DNA from: Conexivisphaera sp046536535 | Lineage (GTDB): Archaea; Thermoproteota; Nitrososphaeria; Conexivisphaerales; Conexivisphaeraceae | DNA length: 39,355 bases | Assembly: GCA_046536535.1 (NCBI GenBank) | Contig: JAWDMO010000004.1 | Location: forward strand, 1 to 39,355 | Direction: 5' to 3' | Shown here: piece after piece, positions 14,947 through 22,800 of the stretch | Position numbering within the stretch: position 1 is the stretch's first letter | How the letters are laid out: each line of letters opens with the position of its first letter | The notes under the pieces: generated by a model | What the model was told of the DNA's origin: nothing | Databases searched by the model: none | Seen by the model: only the letters and a program-made list of their open reading frames with translations | Translations under genes and position numbers: made by a program

Positions 14947-16161
14947 TCAGGCCCCGGGCGCTTCCGGCCGGGATCGCGTACGCTCCCCGTCCCCCGTCCA
15001 TCCCCACCTGCCGGCCACCGAGGCGACGTCGAGGTGACACTGCGGATCGTCCGCCCCCGGCCCGCCCCCCAGATAGTACGCCCTGATGCGATCCCCTCCA
15101 CCGCAGATGGAACGGAATGGACACGACGAACACCTGGGTCCCTTCAGATATCTATGGGTGTTCACGAAGTAGTCCACCTCGGCCCTGGACGGGTCCAGTA
15201 TCTCCCTGAGCGAGGACCTGCGCACGTTCCCGAGCTCCATGAAGTCCACAAACTGGCACGGCCTCACGGTGCCATCCGGATATATCGAGATTATCTTCCT
15301 GCCGCAGCCGCCCTGCGACGCCACCAGCTCCATCATATCGCGGAATTCCCCGGGGCTCCGCGATACGCGGTCGGCTATCGCTATGCCGTCGAACGGCGCC
15401 ATCGTGGTCTCTATCTCTATCTCGCCCTCGTACCGCCGGCTGTTCTCTATCAGCGTATCGATGAAGCGCGAGTACTGTCCCCCGTCCATGTACCAGCTCC
15501 TGTCGAGCTCCAGCGCCCTGCCCGCGGCCGACAGGTGGTAGAATGTGACCCTCTTGGCGCCGACGTCCTCGGCCAGCCCCAGGAGCGCCGGTACGTCGTC
15601 CACGTTGCGGCTGGTCACGGTGAGCCTGAGCCCGACGTCCAGTCCCTCCCTCACGGAATTCCTGATGCCCTTCATTGTGGCGTTGAACGCCCCCTGGACC
15701 CCCCTGAACGAGTCGTGCCATTCCGGCCTCGGCGAATCCAGCGAGATCCCCACATACGATACGCCGATCCTCGAGAGCCTGCGCGCGACCTCCTCGGTTA
15801 TCAGGGTGCCGTTCGTGCTCAGCGCTATCCTGATGCCCCTCCCCGCGGCCTCCTCCATGAGCTCAAGCGCGTCGGGCCTCATGAGCGGTTCCCCTCCCGA
15901 GAACAGTATCAGGGGGACCCCCAGGTCCGACATCTGGCGCAGCCCCTCCCTGGCCTCCTCCCGGTCGAGCTCCTCCCCCCCGCGCGCCCCCGCCCTTATG
16001 TAGCAGTGGAGGCACCTGAGGTTGCACGCGGACGTCAGGTTCCACGATACGACCGGCCTCCATGCGTCGCTGAACTTGCTAGGCCTGCCGGGGCCGTAAT
16101 CGCCCTTTATCCTCCTGGAGACGGTCCCCCTCCCGGTCACCATCACGCTTACCGGTATCAT
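14947..16161 (-). CDS. ahbC: Radical SAM 12,18-didecarboxysiroheme deacetylase
   Basis: A 404-residue radical SAM/SPASM-like protein. C46-x3-C50-x2-C53 (SACNLRCLHC) binds the SAM cluster. LFSGGEPLMRPD and LSTNGTLI are SAM-domain motifs. The C-terminal cysteines (GGCGRK, VRPCQF, CSSCPFRSICGGG, PQCHL) fit auxiliary clusters. The N-terminal stretch before the CxxxCxxC (about 45 residues, ending WRPVVSWNLT) is typical of AhbC, which removes the two acetate chains of didecarboxysiroheme to give Fe-coproporphyrin III. The start codon ATG at 16161 overlaps the decarboxylase stop as ATGA. Call by motif pattern and by operon; AhbC versus AhbD was decided by this N-terminus. Confidence 0.85.
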   Translation of the reverse strand: MIPVSVMVTGRGTVSRRIKGDYGPGRPSKFSDAWRPVVSWNLTSACNLRCLHCYIRAGARGGEELDREEAREGLRQMSDLGVPLILFSGGEPLMRPDALELMEEAAGRGIRIALSTNGTLITEEVARRLSRIGVSYVGISLDSPRPEWHDSFRGVQGAFNATMKGIRNSVREGLDVGLRLTVTSRNVDDVPALLGLAEDVGAKRVTFYHLSAAGRALELDRSWYMDGGQYSRFIDTLIENSRRYEGEIEIETTMAPFDGIAIADRVSRSPGEFRDMMELVASQGGCGRKIISIYPDGTVRPCQFVDFMELGNVRRSSLREILDPSRAEVDYFVNTHRYLKGPRCSSCPFRSICGGGDRIRAYYLGGGPGADDPQCHLDVASVAGRWGWTGDGERTRSRPEAPGA

Positions 16162-17105
16162 ACGGTGAACCCCCCTTCGCCGTACGCTATTTTGTACTCG
16201 TCGATCCCCGCGAGCCTCGCCGCGCGCTCCACGATCGACTCGACCCGCGCGCCGTCCCGGGCGTGCACGACGAAGTACGCCCTCAGGTCCCAGTGCCCGT
16301 CAAGCGGCTCCCTGAGCACGACATGTGTGGCCTCCGGGACCTCGCGGGACAGGGCCTCGCATTCGGGACCCCCTCCCCTCCCCATGACCACCGCGTTCCT
16401 CCGGATGCCGACCGCGCCGGGTTCCAGGATCGCGCCGAAGTCCGCGACGACTCCCTTCTCCAGGAGCCCCTCCACGAGGTCCAGGAGCCCCTCCTCGGTG
16501 TCCCCGACCGACGCCGCCAGCTCCCTGAACGGCCTCCTGGAGATCGGGAGGTCCTCGAGCCTCCTCGCGATTTCCCTCGTCACGCCCAGCTCCCCGAGGG
16601 TCGGAGGATCCGCCCGCAGTATCCCGGGGGGCGACCAGCTGGTCCCCCGCTCCAGATCGTACTTGACCGAGAGCTTGTAGGTGCGCGATGTGGCCAGCAC
16701 CACGCGGTCATCCACCCCGAGGGACGACAGGACACCGTCGACGTCCTTCCGGAGGGCGTCCGCGCTCGCCGCCCTGTACGTGAACCACAGATTGTAGCCC
16801 GGGAACGACCTAACATAGCTGTGTTTCGACCTCCCGGACGAGGATATTATCCTGGCGTAGTCCAGGGCTCTATCCGGGGGCACCGCGGCCAGCACCAGCG
16901 CCGCGGCGCCGCCTAACGCCATGGAATTGAACGATACCCCGAACCTCCTGACGGCCCCGCCCTCCTTCAGCCTCCTGGCCCCCCTGAGGATGTCGTCGAC
17001 GTCGACGTTGAGGGCCTCCGCCGCGCCGTCGAAGGGCTCGGGGCCGACCGAGACATCGTACTGGAGCGAGTTCATGATCAGCGCGTCCCGGGGGCTCGGA
17101 TCCAC
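16158..17105 (-). CDS. Siroheme decarboxylase, AhbA and AhbB fused in one chain
   Basis: A 315-residue protein made of two Lrp/AsnC-like halves. Half 1 (about 1-160): HTH (MNSLQYDVSVGPEPFDG ... DDILRGARRLKEGGAVRRFG), then a ligand domain with KHSYVRSFPGYNLWFTY (His 95) and RTYKLSVKYD. Half 2 (about 175-315): a second HTH (ITREIARRLEDLPISRRPF... written here as VTREIARRL and ISRRPF) and THVVLREPLDGHWDLRAYF (His 261). AhbA and AhbB are normally separate subunits of a heterodimer that decarboxylates C12 and C18 acetates of siroheme. The half 2 motif departs from the usual H-x-Y-x-R pattern. The start is GTG at 17105, 25 nt after a TATA-like CGTTAAATCC (17126-17135). It is the first gene of the minus-strand heme arm. 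Confidence 0.85.
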   Translation of the reverse strand: MDPSPRDALIMNSLQYDVSVGPEPFDGAAEALNVDVDDILRGARRLKEGGAVRRFGVSFNSMALGGAAALVLAAVPPDRALDYARIISSSGRSKHSYVRSFPGYNLWFTYRAASADALRKDVDGVLSSLGVDDRVVLATSRTYKLSVKYDLERGTSWSPPGILRADPPTLGELGVTREIARRLEDLPISRRPFRELAASVGDTEEGLLDLVEGLLEKGVVADFGAILEPGAVGIRRNAVVMGRGGGPECEALSREVPEATHVVLREPLDGHWDLRAYFVVHARDGARVESIVERAARLAGIDEYKIAYGEGGFTV

Positions 17106-17125
17106 GTCCCCGGCATAGCCAGCCC

Positions 17126-17135
17126 GGATTTAACG
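17126..17135 (-). promoter_or_regulatory. TATA box of the ahbAB-ahbC-hemB-hemL-cobA arm
   Basis: CGTTAAATCC on the minus strand is centred about 25 nt before the GTG at 17105. It faces the hemC promoter about 100 nt away, so both arms could share a regulator binding in between (17136-17231). Confidence 0.5.
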
Positions 17136-17231
17136 CTAGCTCGGATTCCGTCCACCGCATATCCCCCCGCCTCCCGCGCAAACCGGTGGAGCGGTGAACC
17201 GCCCGGCCATCGCGGGGGGCTTCTTTAGCAT

Positions 17232-17242
17232 AGATTAAAACC
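17232..17242 (+). promoter_or_regulatory. TATA box of the hemC-hemD-sirC-ahbD arm
   Basis: AGATTAAAACC is centred about 26 nt before the GTG start at 17263, the spacing of a leaderless archaeal promoter. Confidence 0.55.
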
Positions 17243-17262
17243 GCGGAGGGCTGCGTACCGGC

Positions 17263-18171
17263 GTGCGCAAACTGAGGGTCGCGAGCAGGGCGAGTGCTCT
17301 CAGCCTGATCCAGGTGGAGGAAGCCATGGCCCCGCTGATGGGCTCGGTCCAGGTGGAGGTCCTCAGGATAGTGAGCAGGGGCGACGCCGACCTCAGCACG
17401 CCGCTCTACGCCATGGAGGACAGGGGCGTCTTCGAGAAGGAGGTCGACATGGCGGTCCTGAGGGGCGACGCCGACGCGGCGGTGCACAGCGCAAAGGACG
17501 TCCCGAACGACATACCCCGCGGGCTGGTGCTGGCCGCGGTGCCCCGCCGCCGTTCCCCGTTCGACGCATTCGTCGCCTCAGGCGGCCTCCCGCTCCGGCG
17601 GCTTCCCCCGGGCTCGAGGGTGGGGACCTCTTCCCTCAGGCGCATCAGCATGTTGAGGCGCGTCAGGCCGGACGTCGAGGCGGTGCCGCTGAGGGGGAAC
17701 CTGGACACCAGGCTGGGCGGCCTGGGCGGGCGCGCGGACGCGCTCATAGTGGCCGAGGCCGGACTGGAGAGGCTCGGCTACGCGGGCCCGTGGCACAGGC
17801 TTGAGCCGGAGGACTTCGTGCCGGCCGCCGGCCAGGGCGCGCTGATGGTGCTCGTGAGGGAGGATGACCGCGAGGCGCTGGGCGCGCTGTCGGCGATAGA
17901 CGATTCGCGGTCGAGGGCCGAGCTCCTCGCCGAGAAGTCGTTCGTCGATATAATAGGGGCCGGATGCAGGGCTCCCGTCGGGGTCCTCGCCCGGATGCAG
18001 GGCTCCCAGCTCAGCATGACGGCCGGCGTGGTTTCGCCAGACGGCTCCAGGATGATAACGGCATCCGCCTCATCGCCGCCCGGGGGGCGCCCGGCCGAGG
18101 CGCTGGCCGAGGCGTTTGAGGCCGCCGGAGGCCTCGAGGCCATGGATTACTGGAGGCGCAGCTCCCATTGA
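17263..18171 (+). CDS. hemC: Hydroxymethylbilane synthase (porphobilinogen deaminase)
   Basis: A 302-residue enzyme that links four porphobilinogens into hydroxymethylbilane. VASRASALSLIQ at the N-terminus, VHSAKDVPNDIP (residues 74-85), GTSSLRRISML, RGNLDTRLGG and the dipyrromethane-cofactor Cys 235 in IIGAGCRAPVG are all present. The start is GTG at 17263, leaderless. It opens the plus-strand heme arm; the stop overlaps the hemD start (TTGA). Confidence 0.96.
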   Translation: MRKLRVASRASALSLIQVEEAMAPLMGSVQVEVLRIVSRGDADLSTPLYAMEDRGVFEKEVDMAVLRGDADAAVHSAKDVPNDIPRGLVLAAVPRRRSPFDAFVASGGLPLRRLPPGSRVGTSSLRRISMLRRVRPDVEAVPLRGNLDTRLGGLGGRADALIVAEAGLERLGYAGPWHRLEPEDFVPAAGQGALMVLVREDDREALGALSAIDDSRSRAELLAEKSFVDIIGAGCRAPVGVLARMQGSQLSMTAGVVSPDGSRMITASASSPPGGRPAEALAEAFEAAGGLEAMDYWRRSSH

Positions 18172-18884
18172 TCGTGCCGCTCTCGACGGAGAGGTTCATC
18201 AGGTGGCTAGTCGGGGAGATAGGGTCCCCGCCCGTCCGGGGTCCGCCGGTCCTGAGGCCGGAGGTCGCGGCCCCCCGCGAGGCCGTGATGTCCGCGGCAT
18301 CGCTCGGGTGGGCCGCCGTGGTCACGTCGCCCAACGCGGTCGACGTCCTCTCATCCGGGCTTCCGCGTCCCCTGCTGCTCAGGGCGCTCTCGAGGACGAT
18401 CGCGATAGGGCCGATGACCGCCGAGGCCGTCAGGGACGCGGTGCCCGGGGCATCGATACGCGTACCGGAATCCCACGACTCCGGATCCCTGATATCATCG
18501 CTGGCCGGCGGGGAGAGATATGTGCTGTGGTGCTCGGATCGCGTGGATCCCGCGCTCTCGGCCGCGGTGGAGGGGTCCGGGGGGGTGGTCGTGAGGCTCT
18601 ACGGGTTGAAGGTGGACGCGCGCGCGGCCGACGAGATACGCCGTTCGCTGGCGCCCGGCGACCTGCTGGTGTTCGCGTCAGCATCGAGCGTCGAGGCGTG
18701 GAGGCGCGTGGGGGATGGACTCGACGTCCGCGTGCGCGCGGCCACGATAAGCGGGAGGGTCACGAGGGCGCTGGGGTATGATCCCCGCATATCATCCCTG
18801 TCGACGTTCGGGGGAGGCGATATGCGCAAATTCCCCCAGTTCCTGCGGGAGGCGTACGGTGCGGGGAGGGGGAATGAGGATTGA
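18168..18884 (+). CDS. hemD: Uroporphyrinogen-III synthase
   Basis: A 238-residue two-domain protein, divergent in sequence as HemD usually is. Signatures: VVTSPNAVDVLSSG (residues 51-64), IAIGPMTAEAVRDA (78-91), YVLWCSDRVDPALS and FASASSVEAWRRVG (167-180). It cyclises and inverts ring D of hydroxymethylbilane to uroporphyrinogen III. The start appears to be TTG at 18168, overlapping the hemC stop as TTGA, and the stop overlaps the next gene in the same way. The position between hemC and precorrin-2 dehydrogenase supports the call. Confidence 0.88.
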   Translation: MIVPLSTERFIRWLVGEIGSPPVRGPPVLRPEVAAPREAVMSAASLGWAAVVTSPNAVDVLSSGLPRPLLLRALSRTIAIGPMTAEAVRDAVPGASIRVPESHDSGSLISSLAGGERYVLWCSDRVDPALSAAVEGSGGVVVRLYGLKVDARAADEIRRSLAPGDLLVFASASSVEAWRRVGDGLDVRVRAATISGRVTRALGYDPRISSLSTFGGGDMRKFPQFLREAYGAGRGNED

Positions 18885-19555
18885 AGATACCGATGTTCGT
18901 CGAGGCATCGGCGCTCCGCGTCCTCGTACTGGGGGGCGGCAACGAGGCGGAAAAGAAGACCAGGAGATTCCTCGGCCACGGATCGAGCGTCACCGTGTAC
19001 GGCCTCGAATTCACCGACTGGCTCCTGAAGGCCGGGGAAGACGGCGGGATACGGCTCATCAGGGGCGATATCCGGGAGAGGCCGACGGTATCGAGGCTGA
19101 TTGACGATCACGATCTCGTGATATACACCGTGCCGGGGCTGGACGACGAGGAGGACTTCGTGGCGCGCTACTGCGAGTCCAGGAGGAAACTGTACATACT
19201 GAGCACGAACGCCGACAGGACTATGGCAGCCATGCCCATAGAGGTGAGGGCGGCCGGCATGAGAATAGCCGTGTTCTCCGGCGGAAGATCCACGCTGGTG
19301 TCGGAGATCGCGGCGGACGAAATAGCGCGCTGTCTCTCCGGCAGAAAGGATCTCGAGGTGCTCCTGGAGGCGATGGGCCATGCCAAGGATCTGCTCAAGG
19401 CATCGATGCCGGATCACAGGGACAGGATGAAGCTCTACCGCAAATTCCTGGACGATCCCCTCCTGAGGTCCCTCTCGGCCCGCGGGGACCTCGAGGGCGC
19501 GCTGCACCGGGTGGAGGAGATGGTGGAGGAGGTCCGCGGATGGACTTCGACCTGA
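18881..19555 (+). CDS. Precorrin-2 dehydrogenase (SirC/Met8 N-terminal type)
   Basis: A 224-residue NAD-dependent enzyme that oxidises precorrin-2 to sirohydrochlorin. The N-terminal Rossmann fold has VLVLGGGNEAEKKTRRFL (residues 14-31), DHDLVIYTV and STNADRTMAAMP; a short helical domain follows with FSGGRSTLVSEIAADEI, matching the SGG..P/T motif of CysG/Met8 proteins. The C-terminal part (about 150-224) is helical. Whether it also inserts iron, as yeast Met8 does, cannot be read; no separate CbiX/SirB chelatase lies in the window, so dual function is possible. TTG start at 18881, overlapping the hemD stop; it overlaps ahbD by 16 nt. Confidence 0.85.
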   Translation: MKIPMFVEASALRVLVLGGGNEAEKKTRRFLGHGSSVTVYGLEFTDWLLKAGEDGGIRLIRGDIRERPTVSRLIDDHDLVIYTVPGLDDEEDFVARYCESRRKLYILSTNADRTMAAMPIEVRAAGMRIAVFSGGRSTLVSEIAADEIARCLSGRKDLEVLLEAMGHAKDLLKASMPDHRDRMKLYRKFLDDPLLRSLSARGDLEGALHRVEEMVEEVRGWTST

Positions 19556-20673
19556 GGCCCATACTCGTGTTCTGGGAGACGACCAGGGCCTGCGGACTGG
19601 CGTGCAGGCATTGCAGGGCCAGCGCGATGCCGGAGCGCCTTCCCGGGGAGCTGGACACTCGTGAGGGGGTGCGCCTTCTGGAGCAGATATCCGGGTTCGG
19701 CGATCCCAAACCGATGATAATATTCACCGGGGGAGATCCGCTCATCAGGGACGACCTGGAGGACCTCGTGTCGGCGGCGAAGTCCCTGGGCATAAGGGCG
19801 AGCGCGGCGCCCGCGGTTACCCCCCTGCTGACCCCGGAGAGGCTGAGGTCGCTCTCGGCCGCTGGGCTCTCCGCGGTCTCGATAAGTCTGGACGGGGCAT
19901 CCCCGTCGACGCACGACTGGGTGAGGAGATCCCCCGGCCACTTCCGCGCGACGCTCGAGGCGGTCCGCGCGGCGATCGATTCCGGCCTCAAGGCCCAGTT
20001 GAACTCGCTCGTGTTCGACGGCAACGTGGAGGAGATCCCCGGCATACTCTCGATAGCCGGGTCGCTCGGGGTGGACACGCTCGAATTCTTCTACCTGGTG
20101 AAGGTCGGGCGCGCGGCCGAGGGCATGGAAGAACTCACGCCGGCGGAGTACGAGGATCTCTCCGCGTTCCTGGTGGACGCGACGTCCTACTGTTTCACAA
20201 TCAGGACGGTGGAGGGTCCGTTCATAAGGAGAATAGCGGCCGGCGGCGGGCTCAGGAGGGGCTCCCTCTACAACCTGCTCTCTAGGAGGGCGCGGGAACT
20301 GCTCGGCGAGCCGAAGTGCACGCCGTCGCTCCGCGTGACCAACACCAGGGACGGCAAGGGGGTGATCTTCGTCGCGTACAACGGCGACGTGTACCCCAGC
20401 GGATTCCTTCCGCTTCCGCTCGGGAACGTGAGAAGGTCGAGCCTGGTGGATATCTACCGGGGAAGTCCGGTTCTCAGGTCCATAAGGGCCGCGGAATTCA
20501 GGGGCAGATGCGGCGCATGCGAGTACCGCGACGTCTGCGGCGGAAGCCGCTCAAGGGCGTTCGCGGCCCTCGGGGATCCACTGGGGGAGGATCCGGCGTG
20601 TCCGTACATACCCAGGGCCATGGCGCGCGCCCCATCCGGCGGCGCCCCACAGGGACGACCAAATGCAGGCTGA
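19540..20673 (+). CDS. ahbD: Radical SAM heme synthase (Fe-coproporphyrin III decarboxylase)
   Basis: A 377-residue radical SAM/SPASM enzyme, last step of the siroheme-dependent heme pathway: it turns the two propionates at C3 and C8 of Fe-coproporphyrin III into vinyl groups. The SAM cluster is C18-x3-C22-x2-C25 (ACGLACRHC), preceded by VFWETTR typical of AhbD. TGGDPLIRDD follows; the auxiliary cluster ligands are in GRCGACEYRDVCGG and DPACPY near the C-terminus, and YNGDVYPSGFLPL is a SPASM-region motif. The ATG at 19540 overlaps the previous gene. The last ~20 residues are a Pro/Gly-rich tail of no clear role. Confidence 0.88.
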   Translation: MDFDLRPILVFWETTRACGLACRHCRASAMPERLPGELDTREGVRLLEQISGFGDPKPMIIFTGGDPLIRDDLEDLVSAAKSLGIRASAAPAVTPLLTPERLRSLSAAGLSAVSISLDGASPSTHDWVRRSPGHFRATLEAVRAAIDSGLKAQLNSLVFDGNVEEIPGILSIAGSLGVDTLEFFYLVKVGRAAEGMEELTPAEYEDLSAFLVDATSYCFTIRTVEGPFIRRIAAGGGLRRGSLYNLLSRRARELLGEPKCTPSLRVTNTRDGKGVIFVAYNGDVYPSGFLPLPLGNVRRSSLVDIYRGSPVLRSIRAAEFRGRCGACEYRDVCGGSRSRAFAALGDPLGEDPACPYIPRAMARAPSGGAPQGRPNAG

Positions 20674-21014
20674 TGCAGTCGAAGACTCGGGAGCACATGA
20701 TTACATTATTTAAATTTGCCAGCATAATATATCGTAATACGCATTGCATAGCACCGGATGGGGATGAATAATGTGGGAGATCGGCCGCAGTATACTGGCG
20801 ATCTGAACGGCGCGCTGAACGCGATGTGGAAGGCCACGGTGTGCCGGTGGGCGCTGTGGGGGAAGCCGCCCCCGTACACGGTGGATCACTGCGGGATAGC
20901 GCCGGCCAAAGGGATGGATGCGATCCCCGGGCCCGTGAAATCCACCGCCGACGGTGTAGAGCGGGTCGTCAATAATGGGCAACGCTTATTAGCGCGCCGG
21001 ATGACGGCGCGCAC
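20674..21014 (+). pseudogene. AT-rich spacer and probable tnpB C-terminal relic
   Basis: After ahbD an AT-rich block (20697-20755) is followed by an open frame at about 20763-20972 that reads GDLNGALNAMWKATVCRWAL, WGKPPPYTVDH and further. D-L-N-G-A-L-N is the form taken by the third RuvC motif of TnpB (DRDLNGALNI), and no start-to-stop gene of known type fits, so this is probably a relic of a different tnpB subfamily than the others in the window. It could also be a short real gene (ATG at 20758 or 20764). A TATA-like CGCTTATTAG at 20983-20992 serves htpX. Confidence 0.4.
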
Positions 21015-21980
21015 ATGCCTCCCGCGGGGAGCCTGTTGAAGCTCCGGCTGGCGATGCTGGGCGCCTGGATCGCCGTGACGGCACTCGGCATGCTGGTGCT
21101 CGCCGTGGTGTTGGCGATAATTGGCACCGGCTTCAGCGTCGCGCTGGTGCTGGGGTTCGTCCTTGCGTTATATCTGGCGCAGTGGCTCCTGGGACCATAT
21201 CTGGTTAACGCGATTTACAGGGTAAAGCCCCTCGGGGAGAACGAGGAACCGTGGCTTCACGGCGCGGTCTCCAGGATAGCGGAGAAGGCCGGGATATCGA
21301 AGCCCAGGCTCATGCTGGCTCAGGTCGACGTACCGAACGCGTTCGCCTACGGATCCCCCCTCACGGGGAACATGGTGGCGGTCACCAGGGGGCTCCTGAA
21401 CAACCTGCCCCAGGACGAGGTGGAGGCCGTGCTGGGGCACGAGCTGGGGCACCTGAAACACCGGGATGTCTACGTGATGATGATGGTGGGGCTACTTCCG
21501 GCCATAATATACTACCTGGGATACACGCTGTACTTCTCGGGGATCTTCGGCGGGATGGGCGGCAGCAGCAGGGGAAACAACAACGGCCTCGCGCTGCTGA
21601 TAGGGATAGCGTTGATAGCCCTCAGCTTCCTGTTCAACCTGTTCGTCTTCCACATCAGCCGGCTCAGGGAATATTACGCCGACGCGCATTCGGCCTCGGT
21701 CGTACCCGATGGCGCCAGGAAGCTCCAGAGGGCGCTCGCCCGGATAATGGCGGTGAGCGGGAGGGTTCCGAAGAACAGGTCGAAGGGCTCCAACGCACTC
21801 AAGATGCTCATGATATCCGATCCGAACCAGGGGGTGAAATGGCACGGCGATATAGACGAACTTGTCGAGGCGATAAAGCAGGAGAAGCCCCACCTGTGGG
21901 AGGAGATATTCAGCACCCATCCCCATCCGGCGAAGAGGTTCATGTTCCTGGACAAGCTGGCCTCGGAGACGAGCTCGTGA
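21015..21980 (+). CDS. htpX: HtpX-family membrane zinc metalloprotease
   Basis: A 321-residue M48 protease. Two N-terminal transmembrane helices (about 12-60), then the cytoplasmic catalytic part with the zinc site HELGHLKHRD (His 142, Glu 143, His 146); further TM segments at about 152-175 and 190-215; the third zinc ligand Glu in LREYYADAHSA; and a C-terminal FSTHPHPAKRF motif. It degrades misfolded membrane proteins. ATG at 21015 is 27 nt after a TATA-like element, so leaderless. No operon partner. Confidence 0.93.
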   Translation: MPPAGSLLKLRLAMLGAWIAVTALGMLVLAVVLAIIGTGFSVALVLGFVLALYLAQWLLGPYLVNAIYRVKPLGENEEPWLHGAVSRIAEKAGISKPRLMLAQVDVPNAFAYGSPLTGNMVAVTRGLLNNLPQDEVEAVLGHELGHLKHRDVYVMMMVGLLPAIIYYLGYTLYFSGIFGGMGGSSRGNNNGLALLIGIALIALSFLFNLFVFHISRLREYYADAHSASVVPDGARKLQRALARIMAVSGRVPKNRSKGSNALKMLMISDPNQGVKWHGDIDELVEAIKQEKPHLWEEIFSTHPHPAKRFMFLDKLASETSS

Positions 21981-22100
21981 ACCCCGGGGTAGGAGCTTCC
22001 CGTCCTCACATGGTCCGATCACCATAGTCAACGGCTGGGTTTCCGTCGGGCGGCCGTCGCGCATCGCCCGGTGGGATCATGTCGCGGAGGTCCGGCGTCC

Positions 22101-22142
22101 ACTGATAAAGTGAACGGCAAACCTCGCCCTAGGGCGGGGAGG
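22101..22142 (-). mobile_element. Solitary IS200/IS605-like right-end hairpin
   Basis: ACTGATAAAGTGAACGGCAA followed by ACCTCGCCCTAGGGCGGGG forms a tight hairpin (CGCCCTAGGGCG). It is the same element, in opposite orientation, as the hairpin at 71-107 near the other copy's GATAAAGTGAA. No transposase remnant adjoins it. A TATA-like GCCTTTAAGG at 22172-22181 follows and drives the Nudix gene. Confidence 0.5.
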
Positions 22143-22203
22143 AGGTCAGTTGCGGCATCAAACCCCTAAATGCCTTTAAGGCTTCCCATCCGCTGTACGG
22201 CAC

Positions 22204-22662
22204 ATGAGATATCCGGGTGAGCCCGAGGTGGGCGTGGGCGCTCTGGTGAGCGTCGATGGAAGGGTCCTGCTCGTCAGGAGGTCCAATCCGCCGGGCGAGG
22301 GCAAGTGGAGCATCCCGGGGGGACATCTGGAGCTGGGCGAGGGCATCTACGACGCGGCCGTCAGGGAGCTGGAGGAGGAGACCGGGGTCAGGGGAAGGCC
22401 CCTCGGCGCGGTCGGGATATCGGAGCTGATAGAGAGGGATGACAGCGGTAGGATCCTCTATCACTACGTCCTCGTGGACATACTGGTGGATCCCATCACG
22501 CCTCCCGAGGAGGCCGCGGCGCGCAGCGATGCCTCCGACGTAGCGTTCGTGAGCATGGACGATGCGCTGGGGATGGATCTGACGAGCTCCGCGAGGGGTC
22601 TCCTCGAAAGGATATCATCGGGGAACGCCGGGCTGCTCCGGATCTCGACATGGCCGGGATGA
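22204..22662 (+). CDS. Nudix hydrolase
   Basis: A 152-residue protein with a full Nudix box: GGHLELGEG followed by REL and EEETG (about residues 39-60), where the REExEE-type glutamates bind Mg. It begins with a beta-strand region VGVGALVSVDGRVLLVRR, usual for ADP-ribose or nucleoside-diphosphate-linked substrates. The substrate cannot be read. The ATG at 22204 is 27 nt after a TATA box, so leaderless. tRNA-Pro follows about 60 nt later. Confidence 0.92.
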   Translation: MRYPGEPEVGVGALVSVDGRVLLVRRSNPPGEGKWSIPGGHLELGEGIYDAAVRELEEETGVRGRPLGAVGISELIERDDSGRILYHYVLVDILVDPITPPEEAAARSDASDVAFVSMDDALGMDLTSSARGLLERISSGNAGLLRISTWPG

Positions 22663-22721
22663 ACGCGCGCCTATCGCGGGCCGGAAATCATTTATCTACA
22701 GGGTAGCTCGACGGGCCGCAA

Positions 22722-22800
22722 GGGGCCGTCGTCTAGCATGGACAAGGATGCCAGCCTGGGGCGCTGGCGGTCCGGGGTTCAAATCCCCGCGGCCCCACCA
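22722..22800 (+). tRNA. tRNA-Pro (GGG)
   Basis: Acceptor arm GGGGCCG/CGGCCCC with discriminator A and an encoded CCA (22798-22800). The anticodon stem is CCAGC/GCUGG with loop CUGGGGC, giving anticodon GGG. T arm CCGGGGTTCAAATCCCCG is canonical. No intron. TATA-like ATCATTTATC lies about 35 nt upstream. Its 3' end is overlapped by the end of the convergent gene at 22779. Confidence 0.95.

Noticed and set aside
12650..16680. Several long plus-strand frames opposite hemL, hemB, ahbC and ahbAB
   Set aside because: All lie antisense to motif-rich heme genes and have low-complexity Arg/Pro/His composition.
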